A stretch of 64,000 bases of DNA from the NCBI RefSeq assembly GCF_025685545.1, contig NZ_JAGSYC010000025.1:496001-560000 (forward strand), written 5' to 3'. This document shows positions 26,747 through 35,414 of the stretch, piece by piece. Made by a program: the position numbers and the translations under genes. The notes beneath the pieces were generated by a model. It was not told the DNA's origin and did not search any database. It saw only the letters and a program-made list of their open reading frames with translations. This DNA comes from Granulicella paludicola (GTDB lineage Bacteria; Acidobacteriota; Terriglobia; Terriglobales; Acidobacteriaceae). The number at the start of each line of letters is the position of its first letter. The first letter of the stretch is position 1.

Positions 26747-29116
26747 CTAGGTCGGAGTTCGCAGGAGTAGATAGCTTCCCACCATCGCAAACAGCAGATC
26801 AGGCGACCACGCCGCCAGCACCGCAGGCAATGAGTTCACATTGCCCAGGTTCTCGAAGATGCCTCCGATCACCCAATAAGCAATCGCCACGCCAATCGCA
26901 GTCGCCATGCCAGTCAGGCTGCCACGTTTGCCGGACGAGAGCGAGAACGGCACGGCGAGGATCGCCATCACGAACGTGATGAGCGGATAGGCGATCTTGC
27001 GGTCCAGCGCAACGCGCAGACGCGTCGTATCAAAGCCGCTCTGGCGCAGGTCGGTGATGTAGCTGGAGAGCTCGGTGTACGACATCTCCTGCGACTGGCG
27101 GTCCTCCTTCTTGAAGTAACCGGGTTGCTCGTGGACTTCAGCGAAGGTACTGGTGGAGAAGGTGCGGTAGTTGTCCAGTCGTCCATCGGGCAGGAAGGTG
27201 CGCTGCCAACCATTCTCGAAGACCCACGCATTGGCTTTAGCATCCCAGTGCGCGCTGTTCGCATAGATGCGTCCTGACAGGTGGTCGAAGTTGCCGGGAT
27301 GGAACTCGAACACGGTGATATTCGCGAAGACGTTCCGGTCGGCGTCGAAGAACTGGTAATAGAAGATGCGCGTGGGTTCCGTCTGCGAACCGCCTGTCTC
27401 GCCGGACATCCATTTGCGGTCCGGTCGCAGGAAGGTCTGCGCAGGCTTGCCCTTGATGACAGACAGTAGTGCTTCCTGGCGTCGATTGGCATCGGGGAGA
27501 TAGGTCTCGTCGAAGACGAAGAGTGCTGCGGAGAGCAGGGCAGCGACGACGAGCGCGGGCGCGACGATCCGATAGAGACTCGTTCCCGTAGCCTTCATAG
27601 CCGTCATCTCGCTGGTGCGGCTAAGAGCTCCAAAGGTGATGAGCACCGCGACCAGCGAGCAGACAGGCGTGACGTTGTTGAGGATGAACGGAATGAGATT
27701 CAGTAAGTAATCGCCGACCGTGACGAGCGGCGTGCGGTTACGAATGATGTCGCCGATGAGCTCGAAGAAGGTGAAGATCACGAAGAGGCTGACCAGGGTT
27801 AACAGCACCAGCGCGAAGTTGCGCAAGAAGCTGCCCATCACATATTCGTCGAGGATAAGGGGAAAGCGGATGCGTAGCGAGCGACGAATCCGCTGCATTA
27901 ACGCGCCGCGTCCGAGTGTCTGCAGATTCTGTGAGCGCTTGCGGCCCAGCTTCTCTATGAGAGCGGTGAAGCTGGCTCCGACACTGCCGACGAGATTGAC
28001 CGCGAAACCGCCGCGTGACATCTGCTGGATCAGCAGAAGGCCCGCGATGGTGAAGATGATGTTCGCTCCCCAGACGCCAAGGAACTCCGGCACTTTATCT
28101 TGCCGTGCAAGCGCGGTACCGATGATCGACAGGAAGTAATAGATGAAGACGAGCGCGAGCGTGACGACAAAGCCAGTGCCTTTACCGCCACGTTTGGACG
28201 ATAGCCCGAGCGGCACGCCGACGAGCATCAACACGAGACATGCAGTGGGGAAGCTGAAACGGCGATGCAGCTCGATGCGGTAGGTCCGCTCGTCGGTGGG
28301 CTTGGAACCGTGAATGAGATGGAAGAGTTCGACGGTGCCAAGTGCCTGCAGCGGCGTATCGCGACGGCTCAGGTGCGAATCTTCCTCCTGCTGGCCGGTC
28401 TGGATGGGCAGTTCCGTGGAGTCAAATGCGGAGACGTCGTACTGATCGGGATCGGAGGCTGAGATGTCGTGGCGACTGCCATCGGCGAGCTGGATGCGGA
28501 GCGTCTGTGCGCCGCCGCTGAGGACTGTGGCCTCGTTCGAGGTGATGATGTGCGGTGTTGCCGGCTTGGTCAGGTCGGCGAGGAAGACGTGCTTCCAGAT
28601 GGCTGTGCCATTGGCGCCGGGGATCACATCCTGAGCGTAGAGAACGTAGTTCTTGAAGTCTTCATAGAAGACGCGCGGCTGCACCTGAACTGTTGCCTGC
28701 GAGGACTTGGCCTGCACTTCATAGTCGAGCAGCGCCTGCGCGGCGCGTGGCGCGACGACCAGCGAGTTTGCCAGGCCGATGCCCCACGATACGATCGCGA
28801 AGACGCTGACGATCCGAACGAAGGCAAGGATACCGACGCCGCTTGCACGCATGGCCGTAATTTCGCTGTCGGAGGCAAGACGGCTGAGGCCGAGCAGGAT
28901 GCCGATCAGGACAGACATTGGAATCGTGACAGTGAAGAACGCGGGTAGCAGATAGCCGATGAGGCGCAGCAGATCGGCGGGCGAGGCGACACCTCGAACG
29001 AAGAGCTCCATCAGGGGGAGCAGATAGCGCATGAACAGGATGAAGGTAAAGAGAACGCCCCCGAGAAGGGCGTAGCCGGTGATTTCGCGGAGTATGTAGC
29101 GTGTAAAGATGCGCAC
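26747..29116 (-). CDS. LptF-LptG fused lipopolysaccharide export permease
   Basis: 789 residues, about twice the length of LptF or LptG, from a GTG at 29116. The first half (1-370) has LptF/YjgP features: six helices and the coupling segment SEITAMRASGVG (84-95), then a periplasmic beta-jellyroll-like region (about 130-270) and C-terminal helices. The second half (about 418-789) repeats the plan with SEMTAMKATGTS (502-513) and another periplasmic region. A basic linker (390-418) joins them. With LptB this pair extracts LPS from the inner membrane. Having both in one chain fixes a 1:1 heterodimer. Confidence 0.88.
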   Translation of the reverse strand: MRIFTRYILREITGYALLGGVLFTFILFMRYLLPLMELFVRGVASPADLLRLIGYLLPAFFTVTIPMSVLIGILLGLSRLASDSEITAMRASGVGILAFVRIVSVFAIVSWGIGLANSLVVAPRAAQALLDYEVQAKSSQATVQVQPRVFYEDFKNYVLYAQDVIPGANGTAIWKHVFLADLTKPATPHIITSNEATVLSGGAQTLRIQLADGSRHDISASDPDQYDVSAFDSTELPIQTGQQEEDSHLSRRDTPLQALGTVELFHLIHGSKPTDERTYRIELHRRFSFPTACLVLMLVGVPLGLSSKRGGKGTGFVVTLALVFIYYFLSIIGTALARQDKVPEFLGVWGANIIFTIAGLLLIQQMSRGGFAVNLVGSVGASFTALIEKLGRKRSQNLQTLGRGALMQRIRRSLRIRFPLILDEYVMGSFLRNFALVLLTLVSLFVIFTFFELIGDIIRNRTPLVTVGDYLLNLIPFILNNVTPVCSLVAVLITFGALSRTSEMTAMKATGTSLYRIVAPALVVAALLSAALFVFDETYLPDANRRQEALLSVIKGKPAQTFLRPDRKWMSGETGGSQTEPTRIFYYQFFDADRNVFANITVFEFHPGNFDHLSGRIYANSAHWDAKANAWVFENGWQRTFLPDGRLDNYRTFSTSTFAEVHEQPGYFKKEDRQSQEMSYTELSSYITDLRQSGFDTTRLRVALDRKIAYPLITFVMAILAVPFSLSSGKRGSLTGMATAIGVAIAYWVIGGIFENLGNVNSLPAVLAAWSPDLLFAMVGSYLLLRTPT

Positions 29117-29165
29117 TGGTCAGTCCGCGAACAAGCGGTAGGGATAGTGTATCGCGGTCAGGCTG

Positions 29166-31520
29166 TCAGGCCGGATGCAAGCGGCGAAGGCGCAGCGAGT
29201 TGGCGAGCACGCTGACGGAGCTCAGTGCCATCGCCATGCTGGCGAGGATGGGACTGAGCAGGATGTGGAAGTGGGGATAGAGCACACCCGCGGCGATGGG
29301 CAGACCGAGCGCGTTGTAAATAAGCGCCCAGCCGAGGTTCTGGCGCATGATGTGCGTGGTGCGCCGCGCAAGTCGTACTGCCGTGGAGAGCAAGCGCAGA
29401 TCAGGATGCAGCAGAAGGATCTCCCCTGCTTCCCGGGCGAGATCGGTTCCGGAGGGCATCGCAAAGCCCACGTCGGCCTGTGCGAGCGCGGCCGCGTCGT
29501 TGATGCCGTCGCCGACCATGGCCACCTTGTGGCCCTGCGACTGGAGGCCACGGATGGCTTCGAGCTTCTGCGCTGGCAGTAGGTGCGCCTGGATGTCGGT
29601 GGCTTTGGAGATGCCTGCTTCTTTTGCGATTGAGCTGGAGGCCGCCGCGGTATCTCCCGTGAGGACGAGCGGGCGGATGTGGAGTGCTCGCAGCTGTGTG
29701 ATCGCCTCTGCGGTGCTGGGGCGGAGGTCGTCGGTGGCGAAGAAGGCCGCCTGAGGTACGCCATCGAGGATAAGGTACAGAGGCGTTGCCAGGCTGAGAT
29801 GCTCCGGCGCGTTTAGCTCCAACGGAGGTGCCGTTCCGAGAAGCGAGGCGTTTCCGATAGCGACCGTCTTGCCCGCGATGGTAGCGGTGAGTCCTGTGCC
29901 GGGGAGGACGCGCAGACCTTCCACGGCGGGTGCTGCGGGGAGATCGTGACGCTGCTCCGAAAAGTCGACAACCGCATTTGCAAGCGGGTGCGTCGTGAGG
30001 CGCTCGAGCGCCGCTGCGTAAGCGAGGAGTGTGTGTTCATCAAGCGCGGCCGTGGAGACTCTGACGAAGCCAGCGATGGTTGGCCGACCGAGGGTAAGCG
30101 TGCCTGTTTTATCGAGCGCTATGGTGTCGATGGAGGCGAGTCGTTCGAGGGACTCGCCTCCTTTGATCAGCAGCCCTGCCTGGGCAGCACGACCGATGGA
30201 GACAGTGATCGCGGCCGGTACGGCAAGTCCCATGGCGCAGGGGCAGGCGATGATGAGGACCGCGATCGCGATGGCGAAGGCACGTGCGTAGCCTTCGTGA
30301 TGACCGTGCGTGTTGGCGATAATCGCCCATGCTGTGAAGGTGATCGCTGCGAGCGCGAGCACGGTAGGCACGAAGATCGCGCTGGCTCGGTCGGCCAGGC
30401 GCTGCATGGGCGCGCGGCTGGATTGCGCTTCGTTTAACAGTTGCTCGATCTGCGCGAGCGTGGAGGCGGATCCGATAGCAGTGGCTTGTACGATGAGCGC
30501 TCCATCGAGGTTGAGCGTACCGGAGTAGACACGTTCGTCGGTCGTGCGTGTGACGGGCACCGGCTCGCCCGTGAGCATCGACTCGTCGATCGAGCTGCGC
30601 CCATAGAGAATCGTGGCGTCCAGTGGGATGCGGTCACCGGGAAGCACGCGGAGGATGTCACCAACCGCGATCGCGTCGAGTGGCAGCTTCTTCTCTGGTG
30701 CGGTGGTGTATTGCTGCGATGTGGGGTTTGCGGGCAGGTTGAGCAGTCGCGCGTCAGACGGCTGTAGACGTGCGAAACCTCGCAGGGCTGCGGTGGCTCG
30801 GCTGCGGGCGCGGGATTCGAGCCAGCGGCCGGTGAGCAAAAAGGCGAGGATGAGGACCACAGCCTCGTAGTAAACGTCGGCTGTGATGCCGTTGCGAGCG
30901 AAGGCTGCTGGTGCAACCGTCGCTACGAGCGACGAGGCGAGGGCGGCGAGCGTTCCGAGCGCCACAAGGGTATTCATGTTGGTGGCGCGATGACGAGCGG
31001 CGCGCCAAGCTGCGGAGTAGATCTCCGGAGCGGCGAAGAGCATGGTGCCGAGCGCGAGCACGCAAAGTATCCATCGGAGCGGCTGCGCCGGCAGAGTCAT
31101 CAAAGCTGCGGGCATGAGCGGAGAAAGCACGCGCGTGGCAGCAGCAAGGAGCGGATCGGAGGTAGCAGGCTGGTCCATCATCAGCGGCATGGACAGCATC
31201 ATGGCAACGGCTCCGGCGACGAGTGCAAGGACGGTGCGAATGCCTAAATGGGTGCCGTCCATTTCCATGTCCATCGAGTCGTGCATATCCGACATCGCGC
31301 TACTCTTGCTTGCCGGGACCGCAGCCTCATAGCCTGAGCTGCGAACAGCTTTTATGAGCAGGTCGCTGTCGACCGGCACAGAAGAGTCGATCTGCGCGGT
31401 GTGGGCCATCAGGTTGACGTTGGCAGACTCTACTCCGGGAACTGCCTGGAGCGCCTTCTGCACATGAATCTGGCAGGCCGCACAGCTCATGCCGGAGATC
31501 TGCAGCGTCTGCCGGTTCAC
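29166..31520 (-). CDS. copA: copper-exporting P-type ATPase
   Basis: 784 residues. The N-terminal heavy-metal domain holds SGMSCAACQIHVQ (Cys13 and Cys16), followed by a Met/Asp/His-rich spacer (MSDMHDSMDMEMDGTH, 76-91) likely to bind metal. The ATPase has TGEP (317-320), the membrane CPC motif (426-428), the phosphorylated Asp470 in DKTGT, the THPLA nucleotide-domain motif and GDGINDAAAL. YN in helix 7 and MALSSVSV in helix 8 are the residues that mark Cu(I) transport. Its start overlaps the stop of the small chaperone gene (ATGA). Confidence 0.93.
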   Translation of the reverse strand: MNRQTLQISGMSCAACQIHVQKALQAVPGVESANVNLMAHTAQIDSSVPVDSDLLIKAVRSSGYEAAVPASKSSAMSDMHDSMDMEMDGTHLGIRTVLALVAGAVAMMLSMPLMMDQPATSDPLLAAATRVLSPLMPAALMTLPAQPLRWILCVLALGTMLFAAPEIYSAAWRAARHRATNMNTLVALGTLAALASSLVATVAPAAFARNGITADVYYEAVVLILAFLLTGRWLESRARSRATAALRGFARLQPSDARLLNLPANPTSQQYTTAPEKKLPLDAIAVGDILRVLPGDRIPLDATILYGRSSIDESMLTGEPVPVTRTTDERVYSGTLNLDGALIVQATAIGSASTLAQIEQLLNEAQSSRAPMQRLADRASAIFVPTVLALAAITFTAWAIIANTHGHHEGYARAFAIAIAVLIIACPCAMGLAVPAAITVSIGRAAQAGLLIKGGESLERLASIDTIALDKTGTLTLGRPTIAGFVRVSTAALDEHTLLAYAAALERLTTHPLANAVVDFSEQRHDLPAAPAVEGLRVLPGTGLTATIAGKTVAIGNASLLGTAPPLELNAPEHLSLATPLYLILDGVPQAAFFATDDLRPSTAEAITQLRALHIRPLVLTGDTAAASSSIAKEAGISKATDIQAHLLPAQKLEAIRGLQSQGHKVAMVGDGINDAAALAQADVGFAMPSGTDLAREAGEILLLHPDLRLLSTAVRLARRTTHIMRQNLGWALIYNALGLPIAAGVLYPHFHILLSPILASMAMALSSVSVLANSLRLRRLHPA

Positions 31521-31726
31521 AGGATTTCCGGATCGAAGACTGCAGGGTAACCTGCAGCGATGAGCGCCTGCTGCACCTGGGCCGGCGTTGCATCGGTGAC
31601 GATGCGTGCGGCACCGATGCTGACCTCTTCGGCGTGGGTGTTGGGCAGCGAGTTCAGAGCGTCAGAAACACGCCGGACGCAGGCACCGCAGTGCATGTTC
31701 TCGATCTGGAGCGTAAGAGTCGACAT
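31517..31726 (-). CDS. heavy-metal-binding domain protein (CopZ-like)
   Basis: 69 residues, a single heavy-metal-associated domain: TLTLQIENMHCGACVRRVSDALNSLP, with MHCGAC as the Cu(I) site, and a C-terminal AGYPAVFDPEIL. It overlaps the copA start by 4 bases, so it is translated together with it. It probably hands copper to the ATPase N-terminal domain, which has a similar fold. The cytoplasmic chaperone role is inferred from family and context. Confidence 0.9.
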   Translation of the reverse strand: MSTLTLQIENMHCGACVRRVSDALNSLPNTHAEEVSIGAARIVTDATPAQVQQALIAAGYPAVFDPEIL

Positions 31727-31762
31727 ACGGATTAGATGCCTCGGGGTAGAAAATGGATCTGG

Positions 31763-31800
31763 CTCGCACGTCTCGCTTCGAGATACGCGGGCGAGGTCAA
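31763..31800. repeat. palindromic repeat between response regulator and copZ
   Basis: The plus strand reads TCTCGCTTCGAGA at 31770-31782. On the minus strand this is TCTCGAAGCGAGA, with GAAG at the turn of the stem. The unit lies in the 78-base gap between the response regulator gene and the chaperone gene. The same GAAG turn appears in the palindromes at 46814, 46873, 49862, 49896, 50349 and 51028. Confidence 0.5.
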
Positions 31801-31804
31801 AACT

Positions 31805-32557
31805 TTACAGTTCAGGCACGAAGCGATACCCGATACCGCGCACCGTGACCAAATGAACGGGTTTGGCTGGATCAGTTTCGAGGTACCGGCGCAGGCGGAC
31901 AATGAAGTTGTCGATAGCGCGGGTGTCGGTGTCTTCCTTTACGCGCCACACGTTTTCCAGTAATTCCTTGCGCGGAATGATGCGGTCCGGATGATCGAGC
32001 AGATACCGCAAGAGGTCGGCTTCCATCAGTGTCAAATGGATAACCTTGTCGGGTGTGGTGATCTCCAATGCCTCGAAATCGATTGTGCGTCCATTGAGCG
32101 CGAAGGCAGGTGCGTCTTCCTTGACAGCGGGAGCGGCCAATGCGGGAGCCTGCCACGACATGCGACGCAGCAGGGCAGAAAGTCGAGCAAAAAGCACGTT
32201 CAGGTCGAAGGGCTTCGGCAGATAGTCGTCGGCACCAGCCGTGAAGCCTTCGACGACATCCTCCGCGCGGCCCCGTGCCGTCAGCAAAAGAACCGGGGTA
32301 TAGCGGCCGGCATCGCGGAGGGCTTGCACGATGGAGAATCCGTCGCGGCCCGGCAGCATAACGTCGAGCAGGATGGCTGCCGGTGGGGCGAAATGCGATG
32401 AGTTCGGGTCGGTGACTTCGAGCAGCCAGGACAAAGCGCTATCGCCGTCAGCTTCGTGGTGGGTGCCGTAGCCTTCGGCCTGCAGGTTGAAGAGCAGACC
32501 CTGTGCGAGGTGCTCTTCGTCTTCAATCACGGCAATGAGTGCAGGGGTGGAGGTCAT
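31805..32557 (-). CDS. OmpR/PhoB-type response regulator
   Basis: 250 residues. The receiver domain has acidic Glu12/Asp13 (VIEDEEH), the phosphorylation site Asp65 (ILLDVMLPGRDG), LLTARG and YLPKPFD. The winged-helix output domain is in the C-terminal 100 residues: LTLMEADLLRYLLDHPDRIIPRKELLENVW, then DTRAIDNFIVRLRRYLETDPAKPVHLVTVRGIGYRF. It is the last of three genes, after a histidine kinase and a marC gene, and lies upstream of copZ-copA. A role in metal or envelope stress is plausible from position only. Confidence 0.92.
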   Translation of the reverse strand: MTSTPALIAVIEDEEHLAQGLLFNLQAEGYGTHHEADGDSALSWLLEVTDPNSSHFAPPAAILLDVMLPGRDGFSIVQALRDAGRYTPVLLLTARGRAEDVVEGFTAGADDYLPKPFDLNVLFARLSALLRRMSWQAPALAAPAVKEDAPAFALNGRTIDFEALEITTPDKVIHLTLMEADLLRYLLDHPDRIIPRKELLENVWRVKEDTDTRAIDNFIVRLRRYLETDPAKPVHLVTVRGIGYRFVPEL

Positions 32558-32564
32558 GATCTTC

Positions 32565-33248
32565 TCAGGCCAATTTCAGAAGCGGTGTAAGCAGCGCGCT
32601 GAGACCGTTCCACGCAATCTGTACGCCGATGCAGAGCAGGAAAAAGGCGACGACGCGCAGGATGCCGTGGGCCGTCGAGGGCGATATCGCTTGTGTGATC
32701 CGTGGCGCATTGGAGTAGCAAAAATATACGGCAACTGCCATGAGTAGAGCAGCAAGCAGGATACCTGCATGAGCAATCAAGCTCATCGTCAACGTATGTT
32801 GAGTGGCCTGGGCGCTCAGCGTTAGAGTAACGACCAGTGAACCTGGGCCGACGGTGAGTGGGAAGGTGTACGGGTAGAAGGTCTTTTCGGAGAGCGTGTG
32901 ACTCAACTCCATATCGTCATCCTTGATCTCGACCTTCTTCTCGCTGGTGTCGCTGTCCTTCTGATTCAAAAGCCCCCAACCCATCGCTGCGATGACAAGT
33001 CCACCCGAAACCTGCACGATGGGAAGAGAGATGCCGAAGAAGTTGAGGACTGCCGAACCAACGATTTCAACGATGAGGAAGAAGCCAAGAGTGTTGATCG
33101 CGATGCGCCGGGCCAACGAACGATAAGCACCGATGCTGGCTGGGCCGACGACACCGACGAAGATCAGGGCCGATCCCAGAGGGTTGACCAGTGGTAGCAG
33201 GGCGCTGAATGCGAGCGCGAAGAACTTCCAAAGCAGGTAAAGGTTCAT
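32565..33248 (-). CDS. MarC family integral membrane protein
   Basis: 227 residues with six membrane helices. The MarC/UPF0056 family pattern is clear: FALAFSALLPLVNPLGSALIFVG, a conserved SLARRIAINTLGFFLIVEIVG, then GISLPIVQVSGGLVIAAMGWGLL, FYPYTFPLTVGPGSLVV and GILRVVAFFLLCIGVQIAWNG. The function of the family is not established; the multiple-antibiotic role once assigned to MarC was withdrawn. It overlaps the kinase stop codon (ATGA) and is followed 8 bases on by the response regulator, so it sits inside a two-component operon. Confidence 0.9.
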   Translation of the reverse strand: MNLYLLWKFFALAFSALLPLVNPLGSALIFVGVVGPASIGAYRSLARRIAINTLGFFLIVEIVGSAVLNFFGISLPIVQVSGGLVIAAMGWGLLNQKDSDTSEKKVEIKDDDMELSHTLSEKTFYPYTFPLTVGPGSLVVTLTLSAQATQHTLTMSLIAHAGILLAALLMAVAVYFCYSNAPRITQAISPSTAHGILRVVAFFLLCIGVQIAWNGLSALLTPLLKLA

Positions 33249-34171
33249 GAGGGCGGTGAGGTTTCGCTCGGAATATAGAGCGGCAGTTTAAGCAACATGG
33301 TAGACCCTTTACCCGGACCTTCGCTGAGCGCTCGGATACTGCCGCCGTGTTGCCTCGCGATGGTGCGCACGAGGAAGAGCCCGAGACCGGTACCCTTGAT
33401 CTTAACGAGATCGTTGGAGGAGGCGCGGTAGAAGCGTTTGAAGATGCGGTTGAGGTCTCGGGAGGCGATGCCAAGGCCTGAGTCGGTGATGGAAAGTACG
33501 ACCCAGGTGTAGCGTTCGATGCCGACGCGGCACTCAATGTTGACGCCGTTCGGTGAATACTTCACCGCATTGTCTAGCAGGTTGAGGATCGCCGTCCGCA
33601 GGTCTTCGAGATTGCCGAGCACGTACAGTCGAACGTCGCCGGGGACGGGCGCGAGCGAAATGGCATCGGGAGCCAGGTGATGACGGTTGATGACCGTGGA
33701 GATGCAATTGGCTAAGAGCGGGTGCAGTTCAATGCGATTGCGCTGGTCGGCACGCTGTCGCTGGCCAAGTTCGCCAGCCTTGAGGACTGTCTCAACGGTG
33801 CCAAGCAGGCGGTCGGTGTCCTCACGCATAATGGCGTAAAAGCGCTGCCGCTGCTCCTCATCGACTTGTCGGCGACCGAGGGTGTCGAGATAAAGTCGAA
33901 TGCTGGCGATGGGGGTCTTCAGCTCGTGTGTGACGGCGTTGAGGAAGCTGTCCTGTCGCTCGTTGCGCCGGATTTCGCGGACCAGGAAGACGGTATTCAG
34001 TACAACGCCTGCGATGAGGATGCTGAAGAGCAGGACACCGAGCAGGTCAATGGCTAAGCGACGGCTGTTGTTATGGATCCATGTGATGTTCAGTGTGATC
34101 GCAAGAGCCGTGAGGCATACACCGAGCGTGATGAAAAACGCTTTCGACCCGCGGCGGCGTGTGAGGTTCAT
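33245..34171 (-). CDS. sensor histidine kinase
   Basis: 308 residues from the ATG at 34171. Two membrane segments near the N-terminus (FFITLGVCLTALAITLNI and LLGVLLFSILIAGVVLNTVF) surround only a short extracellular loop. The HisKA helix has FLNAVTHELKTPIASIR with His82. The HATPase domain has NLLDNAVKYSP, DSGLGIA and KGTGLGLFLVR, with the SGLGI and GTGLGL ATP motifs. The sensor loop is very short, so it may sense the membrane or a partner (for example MarC) rather than a solute. Cognate regulator is two genes downstream. Confidence 0.9.
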   Translation of the reverse strand: MNLTRRRGSKAFFITLGVCLTALAITLNITWIHNNSRRLAIDLLGVLLFSILIAGVVLNTVFLVREIRRNERQDSFLNAVTHELKTPIASIRLYLDTLGRRQVDEEQRQRFYAIMREDTDRLLGTVETVLKAGELGQRQRADQRNRIELHPLLANCISTVINRHHLAPDAISLAPVPGDVRLYVLGNLEDLRTAILNLLDNAVKYSPNGVNIECRVGIERYTWVVLSITDSGLGIASRDLNRIFKRFYRASSNDLVKIKGTGLGLFLVRTIARQHGGSIRALSEGPGKGSTMLLKLPLYIPSETSPPS

Positions 34172-34212
34172 AAGTACAGAGGATAGAGGAGAGAGGGTAG
34201 AGGAGGGAAGAG

Positions 34213-34251
34213 AAGCACAAAGGCCGCTCGAGATGAGCGGCCTTTGTGCTT
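34213..34251 (-). terminator. terminator after desaturase gene
   Basis: A 17-base perfect stem (34213-34229 with 34235-34251) of AAGCACAAAGGCCGCTC type, with a GAGAT loop. It lies 16 bases after the desaturase stop codon and before the kinase start. Confidence 0.85.
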
Positions 34252-34266
34252 GCGGATCAGGTTGCT

Positions 34267-35253
34267 TTATACGCCTGCGGGCTTCGGATCCATGGGGTCG
34301 AACTTGGCGATCTGCACTTTCTTTGCGAGACCGATTTTTTCCATGAGCCAGATGCCGTAGTAGTTGATGTCGAACTCGTACCAGGCCAGGCCGTGGCGCG
34401 CGCTGACCGGATGAGCGTGATGGTTGTTGTGCCAGCCTTCGCCGCCGGTAAGGAGCGCGACCCACCAGCTGTTGCGCGAGTCATCCTTGGTTTCGAAGCG
34501 GCGCGAACCCCAGAGGTGCGTAGCCGAGTTCACGAGCCAGGTAGCATGCAGACCGAGCGTGGTGCGCAGGAACGTGCCCCAGAGCAGCATACCGAGGCCG
34601 CCGACGAAGCGGTGACCCGAGGGAGCCAGGGCAGCGCCGATGGCAATCTGCAGGACGCCTGCGACGGTCAGCGGCAGCCAGTGGTACTTGGACAGCCAGA
34701 CCTGCATGGGGCTGCGGGTAAGGTCGGGAGCGTAGCGACCCAGCAGAGCGGTTTCTGAATGAAGCGCGCGACCCGAGAGAATCCAGCCAGCGTGTGCCCA
34801 CCAGGTGCCGTCATGCGGGGTGTGAGGATCGCCTTCCTGGTCGGAGTTCTGATGATGAACGCGGTGGGTCGCGACCCAGAAGATCGGTCCACCTTCGAGA
34901 GCCAGGGTGCCACAGGCGCTCAGGATGAACTCCATCCATGCCGGGACCTTGTAGCCGCGGTGTGTGAGCAGGCGGTGGTAGCACATGCCGATGCCTACGT
35001 TGATCGCGAGGAAATACATGATGACGCCGGCAGCAAGGTTCTTCCAGCTGAAGAAGAAAAGCGCAGCGATCGCGCCGACATGGAACAGGCCCATGGCGAT
35101 CGTCGTGATCCAGTTGATGCGACCCTGCTGATGCTCACGGCCCATGCGCAGATCCTGCTTGATGCGCTGTGTGGTCTCTTTGACGGCTGCAAGCGGGTCG
35201 GCTGTGGCAACGTCGGCGGCGGGATTTTCGATCGTCTGTAGCGTGGAGTTCAT
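34267..35253 (-). CDS. acyl-CoA delta-9-type fatty acid desaturase
   Basis: 328 residues from the ATG at 35253; a far longer frame to 35754 overlaps the neighbouring terminator region. The three histidine clusters that bind the di-iron centre are complete: HRLLTH (93-98), HRVHH (130-134) and HNNHH (275-279), plus H246 (NSATH). Membrane helices flank them (IAMGLFHVGAIAALFFF, AAGVIMYFLAINVGIGM, TVAGVLQIAIGAALA). It makes unsaturated acyl chains in the inner membrane. It needs an electron donor that is not encoded nearby. Confidence 0.92.
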   Translation of the reverse strand: MNSTLQTIENPAADVATADPLAAVKETTQRIKQDLRMGREHQQGRINWITTIAMGLFHVGAIAALFFFSWKNLAAGVIMYFLAINVGIGMCYHRLLTHRGYKVPAWMEFILSACGTLALEGGPIFWVATHRVHHQNSDQEGDPHTPHDGTWWAHAGWILSGRALHSETALLGRYAPDLTRSPMQVWLSKYHWLPLTVAGVLQIAIGAALAPSGHRFVGGLGMLLWGTFLRTTLGLHATWLVNSATHLWGSRRFETKDDSRNSWWVALLTGGEGWHNNHHAHPVSARHGLAWYEFDINYYGIWLMEKIGLAKKVQIAKFDPMDPKPAGV

Positions 35254-35364
35254 ATTGGTATCGAGTTCCTTGGTAAAGCTTCTATCGGTAACCATACGGC
35301 TTGCGAGAGGACCTTTGTGTAAGAGTTTTGTAATGCCGCGTACACGTTGTGGAAGGCGATGCGT

Positions 35365-35406
35365 AAACATGAAAAAGCCCCGCAAATGCGGGGCTTTTTC
35401 ATGTTT
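35365..35406. terminator. strong terminator hairpin upstream of desaturase, after membrane glycosyltransferase-like gene
   Basis: Nineteen-base perfect arms (35365-35383 with 35388-35406) of AAACATGAAAAAGCCCCGC type and an AAAT loop, with runs of A and T at the outer ends. It closes the gene that ends at 35415 on the minus strand. Confidence 0.88.
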
Positions 35407-35414
35407 GGTTTTAT

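Noticed and set aside
34172-34465. Longer start for the histidine kinase
   Set aside because: The extra part crosses the desaturase terminator and the desaturase gene and has no ribosome site.
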